Program-made: the position numbers and the translations under genes
Part shown: piece by piece, positions 21,306 to 31,200 of the stretch
Position numbering within the stretch: position 1 is the stretch's first letter
Layout of the letters: each line of letters opens with the position of its first letter
Source of the DNA: Herbaspirillum sp.
GTDB lineage: Bacteria > Pseudomonadota > Gammaproteobacteria > Burkholderiales > Burkholderiaceae_D
Direction of reading: 5' to 3'
DNA: 64,000 nt
NCBI RefSeq assembly: GCF_017744395.1
Contig: NZ_JAGIBI010000001.1
Span: 744,001 to 808,000 of the forward strand
The notes under the pieces: model-generated
Told to the model about the DNA's origin: nothing
Databases searched by the model: none
Seen by the model: only the letters and a program-made list of their open reading frames with translations

Positions 21306-22049
21306 TTACGCTTGCTCGCTGACCTCGACGAACTCGTCGCCCTTGACGGCTTCGACCACTTCGTTGACGGCGTTGGCGCGGCCTTCCAGCACGGCGTCAG
21401 CCACACCGCGGGCGTACAGCGCGATCGCCTTGGCGGAGTCGTCGTTACCCGGGATGACGTAGGTCACGCCTTCGGGCGAGTGGTTGGTATCGACCACGCC
21501 GATGACCGGGATACCCAGCTTGGCGGCTTCGGTGATGGCGCCCTTGTGGTAGCCGACGTCGATCACGAAGATGGCGTCAGGAATGCCGCCCATGTCCTTG
21601 ATGCCGCCGATGGCCTTCTGCAGCTTTTCCTGTTCGCGACGGAACAGCAGGGCTTCCTTCTTCGACAGCTTCTCGACCGAACCGTCTTCGACTGCAGCTT
21701 CCATGTCCTTCAGGCGCTTGATCGAGGTCTTGATGGTCTTGAAGTTGGTCAGCATGCCGCCCAGCCAGCGCTGGTCGACGTAAGGCACGCCGGCGCGCTG
21801 CGCTTCGGTCGCCAGGATTTCGCGCGCCTGGCGCTTGGTGCCGACGAACAGGATGGTGCCGCGGTTGGACGACAGTTGACGCACGTACTTCAGCGCCTCC
21901 TGGTACATGCCCAGGGTCTTTTCCAGGTTGACGATGTGAATCTTGTTGCGATGACCGAAGATATACGGGGCCATCTTGGGGTTCCAGAAGCGGGTTTGGT
22001 GACCGAAGTGGACACCGGCTTCCAGCATTTCGCGCATGGTAACGGACAT
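21306..22049 (-). CDS. rpsB: 30S ribosomal protein S2
   Basis: 247 residues from the ATG at 22049, with GGAG 6 bases upstream. S2 binds the head-body junction of the 30S subunit and recruits S1. Conserved parts are [20 protein letters not shown], then [40 protein letters not shown] and [20 protein letters not shown]. The upstream frame extension (to 22148) lacks family similarity. A strong promoter lies at 22212-22240, giving a leader of about 155 bases in which S2 autoregulation could act. Confidence 0.97.
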   Translation of the reverse strand: MSVTMREMLEAGVHFGHQTRFWNPKMAPYIFGHRNKIHIVNLEKTLGMYQEALKYVRQLSSNRGTILFVGTKRQAREILATEAQRAGVPYVDQRWLGGMLTNFKTIKTSIKRLKDMEAAVEDGSVEKLSKKEALLFRREQEKLQKAIGGIKDMGGIPDAIFVIDVGYHKGAITEAAKLGIPVIGVVDTNHSPEGVTYVIPGNDDSAKAIALYARGVADAVLEGRANAVNEVVEAVKGDEFVEVSEQA

Positions 22050-22211
22050 GAATTTCTCCAGGGTTAGGTCTGGAATCCGCTCGGTCATCCGGCTCATGCA
22101 GCCAGACACCCTTTGGCGAACGGATTCGCGTTTCAAAAATACATTCAATTAAGGCAACATACGGCTCGCGCCATTTACATCGCCTCCAACCCGATTTCAG
22201 GTTAGCCCGAG

Positions 22212-22240
22212 ATTGTACTCAATTACGCCACTTTGTTCAA
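22212..22240 (-). promoter_or_regulatory. Sigma-70 promoter for rpsB-tsf
   Basis: On the minus strand TTGAAC, a 17-base spacer and TACAAT match the consensus well (4/6 and 5/6, ideal spacing). This is the best promoter I find in the window. Confidence 0.7.
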
Positions 22241-22338
22241 GCACCACTTCAACATCGGATGCCAGCCCTCCGGCGCGTCGGCGGCCTCTAGACTATAATT
22301 CCTACTTGACAGATTTTCCTGCGAATTAACGATACGAC

Positions 22339-23163
22339 ATGGGCAACATCACCATCAAGACCGCCGAAGACATCGAAGGCATGCGCGTGGCCGGCCGCCT
22401 GGCCGCCGAAGTGCTGGACTACATCGCCCCCTTCGTGAAGCCCGGCGTGACCACCGGCGAGATCGACCGCCTCTGCCACGAGTACATGACAAATGTGCAA
22501 GGCACCATCCCGGCTCCGCTCAATTATTGCCCGCCCGGCTACACCCCCTACCCCAAGGCCATCTGCACCTCGCTCAACGACGTGATCTGCCACGGCATCC
22601 CGGGCGACAAGGTGATGAAGAACGGCGACGTGCTCAATATCGACGTCACGGTCATCAAAAACGGCTACCACGGCGACACCAGCCGCATGTTCTACCTGGG
22701 CGAGCCGTCGATCCTGGCGCGCCGCCTGACCGACATCACCTATGAATGCATGTGGCTGGGCATTTCCAAGATCAAGCCGGGCGCGCACCTGGGCGACATC
22801 GGCCACGTCATCCAGCAGCATGCCGAAAAGGCCGGCTACAGCGTGGTGCGCGAATTCTGCGGCCACGGCATCGGCAAGGTCTTCCATGAAGAACCGCAAG
22901 TGCTGCACTACGGCCGCCCCGGCACGCTGGAAAAGTTGCAGGCCGGCATGATTTTCACAGTCGAGCCGATGATCAACGCCGGCCGCCGCGAAATCCGCGA
23001 GATGGGCGACGGCTGGACCATCAAGACCAAGGACCGCAGCCTGTCGGCGCAGTGGGAACACACCGTGCTGGTCACCGAGACCGGCTTTGAAGTGCTGACG
23101 GTGTCGCCCGGCATGCCGGCGCCGCCGGCGTTCATCCAGAACCTGGCGACGGCCCCCGCCTGA
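22339..23163 (+). CDS. map: Methionine aminopeptidase, type I
   Basis: 274 residues. Map removes the initiator methionine after deformylation (def is at 42724). The five metal ligands lie in NIDVTVIKNGYHGDTSRMF (two Asp), REFCGHGIGKVFHEEP (His), GMIFTVEPMINAG (Glu) and WEHTVLVTETGFEVLT (Glu). The substrate-side His is in ICHGIPGDKVMK. It is divergent from rpsB, as in E. coli. A TATAAT at 22294-22299 lies 39 bases upstream but has no recognisable -35, so promoter assignment is weak. Confidence 0.97.
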   Translation: MGNITIKTAEDIEGMRVAGRLAAEVLDYIAPFVKPGVTTGEIDRLCHEYMTNVQGTIPAPLNYCPPGYTPYPKAICTSLNDVICHGIPGDKVMKNGDVLNIDVTVIKNGYHGDTSRMFYLGEPSILARRLTDITYECMWLGISKIKPGAHLGDIGHVIQQHAEKAGYSVVREFCGHGIGKVFHEEPQVLHYGRPGTLEKLQAGMIFTVEPMINAGRREIREMGDGWTIKTKDRSLSAQWEHTVLVTETGFEVLTVSPGMPAPPAFIQNLATAPA

Positions 23164-23190
23164 TCCGTTTCCCGACACGGCTACCCTGCT

Positions 23191-23240
23191 TCGGCGGAAA
23201 TTGCGATGAACGACAACCCGGTCATCGTAATTTCCGCCGA
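23191..23240. other. 19-bp inverted repeat between map and glnD
   Basis: TCGGCGGAAATTGCGATGA (23191-23209) and TCATCGTAATTTCCGCCGA (23222-23240) are reverse complements with one mismatch (a G-U pair in RNA) and a 12-base loop. It lies in a 218-base gap. No U-tract follows, so it may be a processing or stabilising hairpin, or a small repeat element. Confidence 0.7.
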
Positions 23241-23381
23241 AACGTTTCAGCGCTATGCTTATCCGCAAGGCATTCGGCATGAAACCTGCTTAGGATCCGC
23301 TCGCCGTCCCGGCCACCCAAGGGACGGCCAAAGATAAACAGCCCAAAGACAAGCCCTCTGCTCCCATCCCCATTCAAGCCG

Positions 23382-25934
23382 ATGCCGACACTCGCCGTCA
23401 CCCTCAAAAAGCAGCTCAAGGCCGCACGCCAGCAAGCCATCGATGTCTTCCAGTCCAACCACAAGCCGGAACAACTGCTGACCCAGTTGCGCCGCAACGT
23501 CGACGAAGCGCTCTCGCAGGCCTGGACGGAGCTGGGCATGCCGGCCGAGGCCGCCCTGGTGGCCGTCGGCGGCTATGGCCGCGGCGAACTGTTCCCGTAT
23601 TCGGATGTGGACGTGCTGATCCTGCTTCCCAAGGCCGCCGAAGGCCAGGAAAAAGAGAAGCTCGAATCGCTGGTCCAGCTGCTCTGGGACATCGGCCTGG
23701 AAATCGGCCACAGCATCCGCACCGTCGACGAATGCATGGACGAATCCGCCGCCGACATCACGGTGCAGACCAGCCTGCTGGAAGCGCGCCTGGTCACCGG
23801 CAGCCGCAAACTGTTCAAGCAGTTGCAGGAGCGCTACCAGGCCGCGCTCGACCCGCTGGCCTTCTTCCATGCCAAGACGCTGGAGATGCGCCAGCGCCAC
23901 ATCAAGTACGAAGACACCCCCTACAGCCTGGAGCCGAACTGCAAGGAAAGCCCCGGCGGCCTGCGCGACCTGCAGGTGATCCTGTGGGTCTCCAAGGCGG
24001 CCGGGCTGGGCGACTCCTGGGGCAAGCTGGCCGAGCACGGCATGCTGACGGCCACCGAAGCGCGCCAGCTGCGCCAGAAGGAGCGCGCCTTCAAGGACAT
24101 CCGCATCCGCCTGCACCTCCAGACCAACCGCCGCGAAGACCGCCTGGTGTTCGACATCCAGACGCCGATCGCCGAAAGCTTCGGCTTCAAGACCAGCGAT
24201 ACCCGCCGCGCCAGCGAATACCTGATGCAGCGCTACTACTGGGCGGCCAAGGCGGTGACCCAGCTCAACACCATCCTGCTGCAAAACATCGAAGCCCACC
24301 TGTTCCCGCAGCAGGAAGTGCCCAAGCGCATCAACGACCGCTTCAACGAAGTCAACGGCTTCGTCGACATCGCCCACGGCAACCTGTTCGAAGAGACGCC
24401 TTCGGCCATGCTGGAGGTATTCCTGGTGCTGGCCGAGCACCCCGAACTCAAGGACATGTCGGCGCGCACCATGCGCGCGCTGTGGCATGCCCGCTTCAAG
24501 ATCGACAACGCCTTCCGCGCCAACCCGGAAAACCACCGGCTGTTCATGCAGATCCTGCAAAGCAAGCGCGGCATCACGCACGCGCTGCGCCGCATGAACG
24601 CCACCAGCGTGCTGGGCCGCTACCTGCCCAACTTCCGCCATATCGTCGGCCAGATGCAGCACGACCTGTTCCACGTCTACACGGTCGACCAGCACATCCT
24701 GATGGTGGTGCGCAACGTGCGCCGCTTCACAATGAGCGAACACGCCCACGAATATCCGTTCTGCAGCCAGTTGATGGCCAACTTCGGGCAGCCCTGGGTG
24801 CTGTACGTGGCGGCGCTGTTCCACGACATCGCCAAGGGCCGCGGCGGCGACCACTCCGAGCTGGGCATGGTCGATGCGCGCCAGTTCTGCGAGCAGCACG
24901 GCGTTTCCGAAGAAAACACCGAACTGATCGTGTTTCTGGTCCAGCACCACCTCACCATGTCGCAGGTGGCGCAGAAGCAGGACCTGTCGGACCCCGACGT
25001 GATCTCCCAATTCGCCCGCCTGGTCGGCGACGAGCGCCACCTGACCGCGCTCTACCTGCTGACCGTGGCCGACATCCGCGGCACCAGCCCGAAGGTGTGG
25101 AACGCCTGGAAGGGCAAGCTGCTGGAAGACCTGTACCGCATCACGCTGCGCGTACTGGGCGGCGAAGCGCCCTCGGCCGACCGCGAGCTGAAGAACACCC
25201 AGCAGGAAGCCATCAAGACGCTGCGCCTGTACGGCCTGCCGGCCGACGCCCACGAGAAGTTCTGGCAGCAGCTGGACGTGGCCTACTTCCTGCGCCACGA
25301 TGCCTCCGACATCGCCTGGCAAACCCGCTGCTTCTACGACAAGACCGACACCAGCGTGCCGCTGGTGCGCTGCCGCCTGGCCCCCATCGGCGAAGGCGTA
25401 CAGGTCGCGGTCTACACGCCCGACCGCCCCGACCTGTTCGCGCGCATCTGCAGCTACTTCGACCAGAAGAACTTCAGCATCTTCGACGCCAAGATCCACA
25501 CCACCCAGAACAACTACGCGCTGGATGCCTTCCTGATCAACGCGCCGGTGTTCGCCAAGAACTACCGCGACATCATCAACCTGATCGAGCATGAACTGGG
25601 CGAACTGCTGCAGTCGGACGCGCCCTTGCCGGCTCCCTCCAAGGCCAGGCTGTCGCGGCTGTCGCGCACCTTCCCGATCAACCCTGCGGTCGACCTGCGC
25701 CCCGACGAGCGCGGCCAGTACTACCTGCTGTCGGTTTCGGCCAACGACCGCGCCGGCCTGCTCTACTCGATTTCCAATGTGCTGGCCAAATACAAGATCA
25801 ACCTGCACACCGCCAAGGTGATGACGCTGGGCGAACGCGTCGAAGACGTGTTCCTGATCGACGGGCCGGGATTGTCCCAGCCGCGCAACCAGATCCTGCT
25901 GGAAACCGAATTGCTGGCCACGCTGCGAATCTGA
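23382..25934 (+). CDS. glnD: [Protein-PII] uridylyltransferase / uridylyl-removing enzyme
   Basis: 850 residues. GlnD senses glutamine and uridylylates or deuridylylates PII proteins to control nitrogen assimilation. The nucleotidyltransferase motif [17 protein letters not shown] is at about 63-79. The PII-UT linker follows. The HD hydrolase domain has [17 protein letters not shown] near residue 475. Two C-terminal ACT domains bind glutamine (starting [19 protein letters not shown] and [20 protein letters not shown]). PII control of arginine supply could bear on the cyanophycin locus at 34.6-42.6 kb; that link is inference. Confidence 0.97.
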   Translation: MPTLAVTLKKQLKAARQQAIDVFQSNHKPEQLLTQLRRNVDEALSQAWTELGMPAEAALVAVGGYGRGELFPYSDVDVLILLPKAAEGQEKEKLESLVQLLWDIGLEIGHSIRTVDECMDESAADITVQTSLLEARLVTGSRKLFKQLQERYQAALDPLAFFHAKTLEMRQRHIKYEDTPYSLEPNCKESPGGLRDLQVILWVSKAAGLGDSWGKLAEHGMLTATEARQLRQKERAFKDIRIRLHLQTNRREDRLVFDIQTPIAESFGFKTSDTRRASEYLMQRYYWAAKAVTQLNTILLQNIEAHLFPQQEVPKRINDRFNEVNGFVDIAHGNLFEETPSAMLEVFLVLAEHPELKDMSARTMRALWHARFKIDNAFRANPENHRLFMQILQSKRGITHALRRMNATSVLGRYLPNFRHIVGQMQHDLFHVYTVDQHILMVVRNVRRFTMSEHAHEYPFCSQLMANFGQPWVLYVAALFHDIAKGRGGDHSELGMVDARQFCEQHGVSEENTELIVFLVQHHLTMSQVAQKQDLSDPDVISQFARLVGDERHLTALYLLTVADIRGTSPKVWNAWKGKLLEDLYRITLRVLGGEAPSADRELKNTQQEAIKTLRLYGLPADAHEKFWQQLDVAYFLRHDASDIAWQTRCFYDKTDTSVPLVRCRLAPIGEGVQVAVYTPDRPDLFARICSYFDQKNFSIFDAKIHTTQNNYALDAFLINAPVFAKNYRDIINLIEHELGELLQSDAPLPAPSKARLSRLSRTFPINPAVDLRPDERGQYYLLSVSANDRAGLLYSISNVLAKYKINLHTAKVMTLGERVEDVFLIDGPGLSQPRNQILLETELLATLRI

Positions 25935-26043
25935 CCCGCCGGGCCGGCGCCCCGCCTTGGCGCGCCGGCCGTCAAAGCCGTACAATCTCACCCTCGCCGC
26001 GCGCCGGCGCCTTTATGTATTCGTGTATTCGCAAGGCCCTTCC

Positions 26044-26790
26044 ATGACCGAACCCGTCCGCCTCTCCAAACGCATGTCCGAACTCGGCCTGTGCTCGCGC
26101 CGCGAAGCCGACGAGTGGATCGAAAAAGGCTGGGTGCGCGTCGATGGCGTAGTGGTGTCCGTGCTCGGCAGCAAGGTGCTGCCGCACCAGAAGGTCACCG
26201 TGGAGCGCCAGGCCAGCGCCGAGCAGGCCCAGCGCGTGACCATCCTGATCAACAAGCCGATGGGCTACGTCAGCGGCCAGGCCGAGGACGGCTACAAACC
26301 CGCGGTGGCGCTGGTCAATGCCGAATCGCGCTGGAAGGAAGACGACACCGACATGCAGTTCCACCCCAGGCAACTGCGCAGCCTGGTGCCGGCCGGACGA
26401 CTGGACATCGATTCGGTGGGCCTGTTGGTGCTGACCCAGGACGGCCGCATCGCCAAGCAACTGATCGGCGAAGACTCGGCGGTCGACAAGGAGTACCTGG
26501 TGCGGGTGAAATACCTGCGCCCAGGCAAGCTGCCCGACAGCGACCTCAAGCGGCTCAACCACGGCCTGGTCATGGACGGCAAGCCGTTGCGGCCGGCCAA
26601 GGTGGTCTGGCAGAACGAGGACCAGCTGCGCTTCACGCTGCGCGAAGGCAAGAAGCGCCAGATCCGCCGCATGTGCGACATGGTGGGGTTGAAAGTGATC
26701 GGCCTGAAGCGCGTGCGCATCGGCGGCGTCAAGCTGGGCGAGCTGCCGCCGGGGCAATGGCGCTATCTCCGGCCGGACGAGCAGTTCTGA
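26044..26790 (+). CDS. RsuA/RluB/E/F-family rRNA pseudouridine synthase
   Basis: 248 residues from the ATG at 26044. It has an N-terminal S4 RNA-binding domain (RLSKRMSELGLCSRREADEW) and a catalytic domain with the RLDIDSVGLLVLTQDG motif carrying the catalytic Asp. The ending REGKKRQIRRMCDMVGLKVI and LKRVRIGGVKLGELPPGQW is the family C-terminal motif. It isomerises a uridine in rRNA. The S4 start resembles RluF, but I do not assign a specific target. Confidence 0.9.
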   Translation: MTEPVRLSKRMSELGLCSRREADEWIEKGWVRVDGVVVSVLGSKVLPHQKVTVERQASAEQAQRVTILINKPMGYVSGQAEDGYKPAVALVNAESRWKEDDTDMQFHPRQLRSLVPAGRLDIDSVGLLVLTQDGRIAKQLIGEDSAVDKEYLVRVKYLRPGKLPDSDLKRLNHGLVMDGKPLRPAKVVWQNEDQLRFTLREGKKRQIRRMCDMVGLKVIGLKRVRIGGVKLGELPPGQWRYLRPDEQF

Positions 26791-26848
26791 TACCAGTCTT
26801 CAAACCGGCGCGCGACATGCGCCTGCCTTGCCGAAAAACAATTTCAAC

Positions 26849-26888
26849 TGTCAGCAATGCGTCAGTTTTCTGTCAGCAAACGCTGACA
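26849..26888. promoter_or_regulatory. Repeated TGTCAGC half-sites upstream of the LuxR-type gene
   Basis: TGTCAGC occurs at 26849-26855 and again at 26871-26877, exactly 22 bp (about two helical turns) apart. The second copy forms a perfect dyad TGTCAGC-AAAC-GCTGACA (26871-26888), and the first is followed by GTCAG at 26861. Same-face spacing suggests a protein-binding region that controls the regulator gene 60 bases downstream. Confidence 0.45.
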
Positions 26889-26949
26889 ATTCCCATTTAT
26901 ATTAGGCCAAAGAACAAGACATTAAGGCCGGTTATAAAAAGGGGAAGGC

Positions 26950-28134
26950 ATGGATTCGACGACGCAGGAATTGGTGCGTTTCAACCACCTGGTCGAATTG
27001 ATTTATGAAGGCGCCACGGCGCCAGAGCGCTGGACCAGGGACATCATGCCGGCCATCGCCGATTACCTGGAAGCGCCGGCCGGCATCCTGTATTCGTTTC
27101 TGCATACGCCACAGAACGGCGGCTATTTTTTCCTGCATGGCATCGAACAGGACCATGTCGACCAGTACGTGCAAAAGTACTATGCCGACGATGTCTGGAA
27201 AATCGCCATGGCCGAGCGCAACCAGTATGTGACGGGAAACCTCGTGGTGGGCGATGAACTGATTCCCCGCGCGCAGTTGCTGCAATCCAATTTTTACAAA
27301 GCCTGCCTGTCCCGCAACGAGAACATGGTGCAGCTATTGGGGAGCATCGTCTTCGGCTCGGAATCGGAAACATCGCTCCCCACCATCTGCTCTTTCTTCA
27401 GGGGCTCTCACCACGCGGACTTCAATGAAACTGACCGCACCCGCCTGCGTTTACTAGGCCCGCACTTGTCGCGCTCCCTCGGCGTCATGCATCGCCTGCG
27501 CTCGACCGAACTGACCCTGGCGACCAGCCAGGCCGCCCTGGACCGCCTGGCATCCGGCGTCCTGCTGCTCGATGCGACGGGAACGGTGACCTTCACCAAC
27601 CATGCGGCGCAACGCATGCTGGCCGACAGGGACGGCCTGCGCCTGCATCGGCACAGCCACCAGGCCGGCCTCGGCAGCCTGATGGCGGAAACGGTATCGG
27701 CCAGCAAGGCGATCGGCGATGCCATCGCCGCGACCTTGCGCATCGATCCCTACGCCACGCCGCACTTTTCCAAATCGCTCACCGTACCGCACCTATCCTC
27801 TCCTGCCCGCTACGTCCTGCAATTCTCCGCGCTGGGATCGCACAACGAATTCGGCGGAAGCGCATTCGCCGCCATCGTCTTCATAACCGACGACGCCAAT
27901 AAGATCGCGATCGATCCCGCTGTCCTCCAGCAGGCTTACGGACTGACGCTGACGGAAGCGCGCGTCGCCGTCGCCTTGCTGGACCATGAATCCGCCAGGG
28001 AGGTGGCCGATACGCTCGGCGTGAGCCCGAACACGATACGCACGCATATCAAAAATATCTACAGCAAGCTCGGCGTCGACACGCGCGCCCGGTTCGTCAA
28101 ACTCTTGCTGGGAGTCGCTAAACAAAGCGTTTAA
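26950..28134 (+). CDS. LuxR-type HTH transcriptional regulator with PAS-like sensor region
   Basis: 394 residues. The C-terminal part (about 327-390) is a LuxR/FixJ HTH: YGLTLTEARVAVALLDHES, then REVADTLGVSPNTIRTHIKN and IYSKLGVDTRARFVKLLLG. A PAS-like stretch (about 190-310) starts at LDRLASGVLLLDATGTVTFT and contains NHAAQRML. The N-terminal 170 residues may be GAF-like. There is no receiver domain or autoinducer-binding signature, so the signal is unknown. A GGGGAAGG ribosome site precedes the ATG. It sits 115 bases upstream of the TPS exoprotein gene on the same strand and probably controls it. Confidence 0.88.
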   Translation: MDSTTQELVRFNHLVELIYEGATAPERWTRDIMPAIADYLEAPAGILYSFLHTPQNGGYFFLHGIEQDHVDQYVQKYYADDVWKIAMAERNQYVTGNLVVGDELIPRAQLLQSNFYKACLSRNENMVQLLGSIVFGSESETSLPTICSFFRGSHHADFNETDRTRLRLLGPHLSRSLGVMHRLRSTELTLATSQAALDRLASGVLLLDATGTVTFTNHAAQRMLADRDGLRLHRHSHQAGLGSLMAETVSASKAIGDAIAATLRIDPYATPHFSKSLTVPHLSSPARYVLQFSALGSHNEFGGSAFAAIVFITDDANKIAIDPAVLQQAYGLTLTEARVAVALLDHESAREVADTLGVSPNTIRTHIKNIYSKLGVDTRARFVKLLLGVAKQSV

Positions 28135-28181
28135 AGACGCATTTCCCCTCTTTCCTCCACATTTCATCGGATCCTTTTCAC

Positions 28182-28224
28182 CCCCCATTTGGGGGACGCC
28201 CGTTAAAACAAAAAAAGCTAGGAT
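28182..28224 (+). promoter_or_regulatory. CCCCCA-TT-TGGGGG dyad and adjacent -10, candidate activator site for the TPS genes
   Basis: A perfect 6-bp dyad with a 2-base centre (28182-28195) lies between the LuxR-type gene and the exoprotein gene. A -10-like TAGGAT is at 28219-28224 and no -35 is present. If transcription starts near 28231, the dyad centre is at about -42.5, where LuxR-type activators usually bind. A 2-base loop is too small for an RNA hairpin, so a protein site is more likely. Confidence 0.5.
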
Positions 28225-28249
28225 CGTTGAAATATTACAAACAGAGGGC

Positions 28250-31200
28250 ATGATGAGCCGGCACGCGTCGATGAACCATATTTACCGCCTGGTCTGGAGC
28301 CAGTTGTCCAACGCCTGGGTAGCGGTCGCCGAGACCGCGCGCGGGCGTGGGAAAACCTCCCGGCGCAAACTCGTTCTGGTGGCGCTTTCCCTATCCGGCA
28401 CCGCCGTCCAGGCAGCGCCGCTTGGCGGACAGGTTAGCGCGGGGTCCGGCAGCATTTCCTCCGCCGGCACGACCACCACCATCACGCAATCCAGCCAGAA
28501 CCTGTCGCTGAACTGGAACAGTTTCAACATCGGGCGCCAGGAAACGGTGAACTTCGTGCAGCCATCGGCCAGCGCGATCGCCGTCAACCGGATTACCGAT
28601 ACGAACGGCACGCAGATACTCGGCCAGCTCAACGCCAACGGCCAGGTCTACCTGATCAATCCGAACGGCATCCTGTTCGGCTCCGGCGCGCAAGTCAACG
28701 TCGGCGGCCTGGTGGCCTCGACGCTGGGCATCAGCGATGCCGCCCTGAGCGGCGCCGCCCGCAGCTTCGCCGGGACCGGCACCGGCAGTATCGTCAACCA
28801 GGGGACGATCAATGCCGCCAACGGCGGTTACGTGGCCTTCCTGGGCAACGCCGTCAGCAACCAGGGCACCATCAACGCCCCGCTCGGCGCCGTCGCCCTT
28901 GGCGCCGGCAGCGCCGTGACGCTGACCTTCGACGGCAATAGCCTGGTCAAGATGCAAGTGGACCAGAGCACCTTGAACAACCTGGCCGAAAACCGCGACC
29001 TGATCAAGGCCGACGGCGGCATGGTGATCATGAATGCCGGTGCCAAGGATGCCTTGCTGGCCAGCGTGGTGAACAACACCGGCGTGATCCAGGCGCATAC
29101 GGTGGAAAACCGGAACGGCACCATCACCCTCCTCGGCGGCATGGCGGCCGGGCAAGTGAACGTTGGCGGCACGCTGGATGCAAGCGCGCCCAACGGCGGC
29201 AACGGCGGCTTCATCGAAACCTCGGCGGCGCGCGTCAAGATCGCCAGCGATGCCGGCGTCACCACACGCGCCCCCGGCGGCAAGAGCGGCACCTGGCTGA
29301 TCGACCCGGTGGACTACACGATTGCGGCCAGCGGCGGCGACCAGACCGGCGCGCAACTTTCCGCCGCGCTGAGCGGCGGCAATGTCACCATCCAAAGCGC
29401 CAATGGCACGAGCGGAACCGCTGGCAATGTCAATGTCAATGACACCGTTTCCTGGAGCGCCAACACTCTGACCCTGAACGCCCAAAACAACATCAACATC
29501 AATTCCGCCATGACGGCGACAGGCAGCGCGGGCCTTGCGCTGCAATATGGACAAGGGGCGGTCGCGGCCGGCAACACCAGCACGAATATGGTCAATGCGC
29601 CGGTCAATCTTGCCACCGGCACCAGCTTCAGCACCAAACTGGGCTCCGATGGCACCACGATCAACTACATCGTGATCAACAGCCTGGGCGCGCAAGGGGA
29701 TGCGACGGCAGCGCCTGCCACGGCCAGCCTGCAAGGCATGGCGGCAACCTCCAATCTAGCGAAGAATTACGTACTCGGCAGCAATATCGACGCTACCGCG
29801 ACATCCGGATGGAACAGCAATACCGGCTTTACGCCCATAGGAAACAGCACTACCAATTTCACCGGCAATTTCGATGGCCTGGGCCATACCATCAGCAATC
29901 TCACCAGCAATAGGCCAACTGTGGGCGGCATCGGGATGTTCGGCATCGTCAACGGAACCGCCGTAATACGTAACATAGGACTGGTCAATGTCAGCATGAC
30001 CGGGCACGACAGCGTTGGCGGCTTGATCGGGGCCAACTTTGGAAACACCGTCAGCAACAGCTACGCCACCGGCGCCGTCAGTGCCGGAAGCGCTACCCCC
30101 GGCACAATAGGCGGTCTGGTGGGATTCAACTCCGGCGCCATCAGAAATAGCTATGCGACAAGCTCCGTCAACGTCGCCTACAGCAACAACAGTTACATCG
30201 GCGGCCTGGTCGGCAACAATTCCGGTTCGATCAATAACAGCTACGCTACCGGCGCCATCAACGTGGTCGACAGCAGTTTCTACATCGGCGGGCTGATTGG
30301 ATATAACACCGGCACGATCAGCAACAGCCATGCCACCGGCACGATCAACCGCAGCACCGCTACCGACGGCATCAATTACACCGGCGGCCTGGTGGGTTAT
30401 TCGGGCAGCGGCACCATCAGCAATAGTTACGCCACGGTTGCGGTCATCGGCGGCAGCCGCTCCAGCGATCTCGGCGGCCTGGTGGGACTCATGTTCAACG
30501 GTGCGATCAGCAACAGTTATTCCACAGGCGCCGTCAACGGCCATAATTCTGTTGGCGGGCTGGTAGGAAACAGCCAGGGAGGTCCCATCAGCAACAGCTA
30601 CGCCACGGGTGCTGTCAGCAACGACAGCTCCGGCAGCTATGCAGGCGGGCTGGTGGGGTCCATCACATCGACAAACGCCGCAGCAAGCATTACCAACAGC
30701 TATGCCACGGGCGCCGTCAGCGGCAGCAGCAATGGCATTGGCGGGTTGGTCGGCTACACCAATTCCGCCACAGCGGCCAACAGTTACTGGAATACGGCCA
30801 CATCCGGCCAAAGCGCATCGGCCGGCGGACTTGGCACGGGGCTGACGACTGCGCAAATGCAGCAGCAGAGCAATTTCGGCAGTTGGGATTTCTCCAATAC
30901 CTGGATCAGCTACAGCGGCCAGACCGCGCCGCTGCTGCGCTCGTTCATGACGCCCCTCATGGTGACGGCAAACAATGTCACCAAAACCTACGACAGCTAT
31001 GCCTACTCCAGCGGCAGCGTAAGCTTCTCCAGTAGCAACAACCTGATCGGCTACGTGCTCGGTTCGGTCAGCTATAGCGGCACATCCCAAGGCGCGACCA
31101 ATGTCGGCAGCTATGTCATTACGCCCGGCGGGCTGTACTCGAACCAGCAAGGCTACATCATCAGCTACGCCAACGGCACATTGACGGTGAACCCCGCATC

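Noticed and set aside
23259-25991. 910-codon open frame antisense to glnD
   Set aside because: It mirrors a certain gene in GC-rich sequence; its translation is low-complexity His/Gln/Arg/Val-rich with no family motif.
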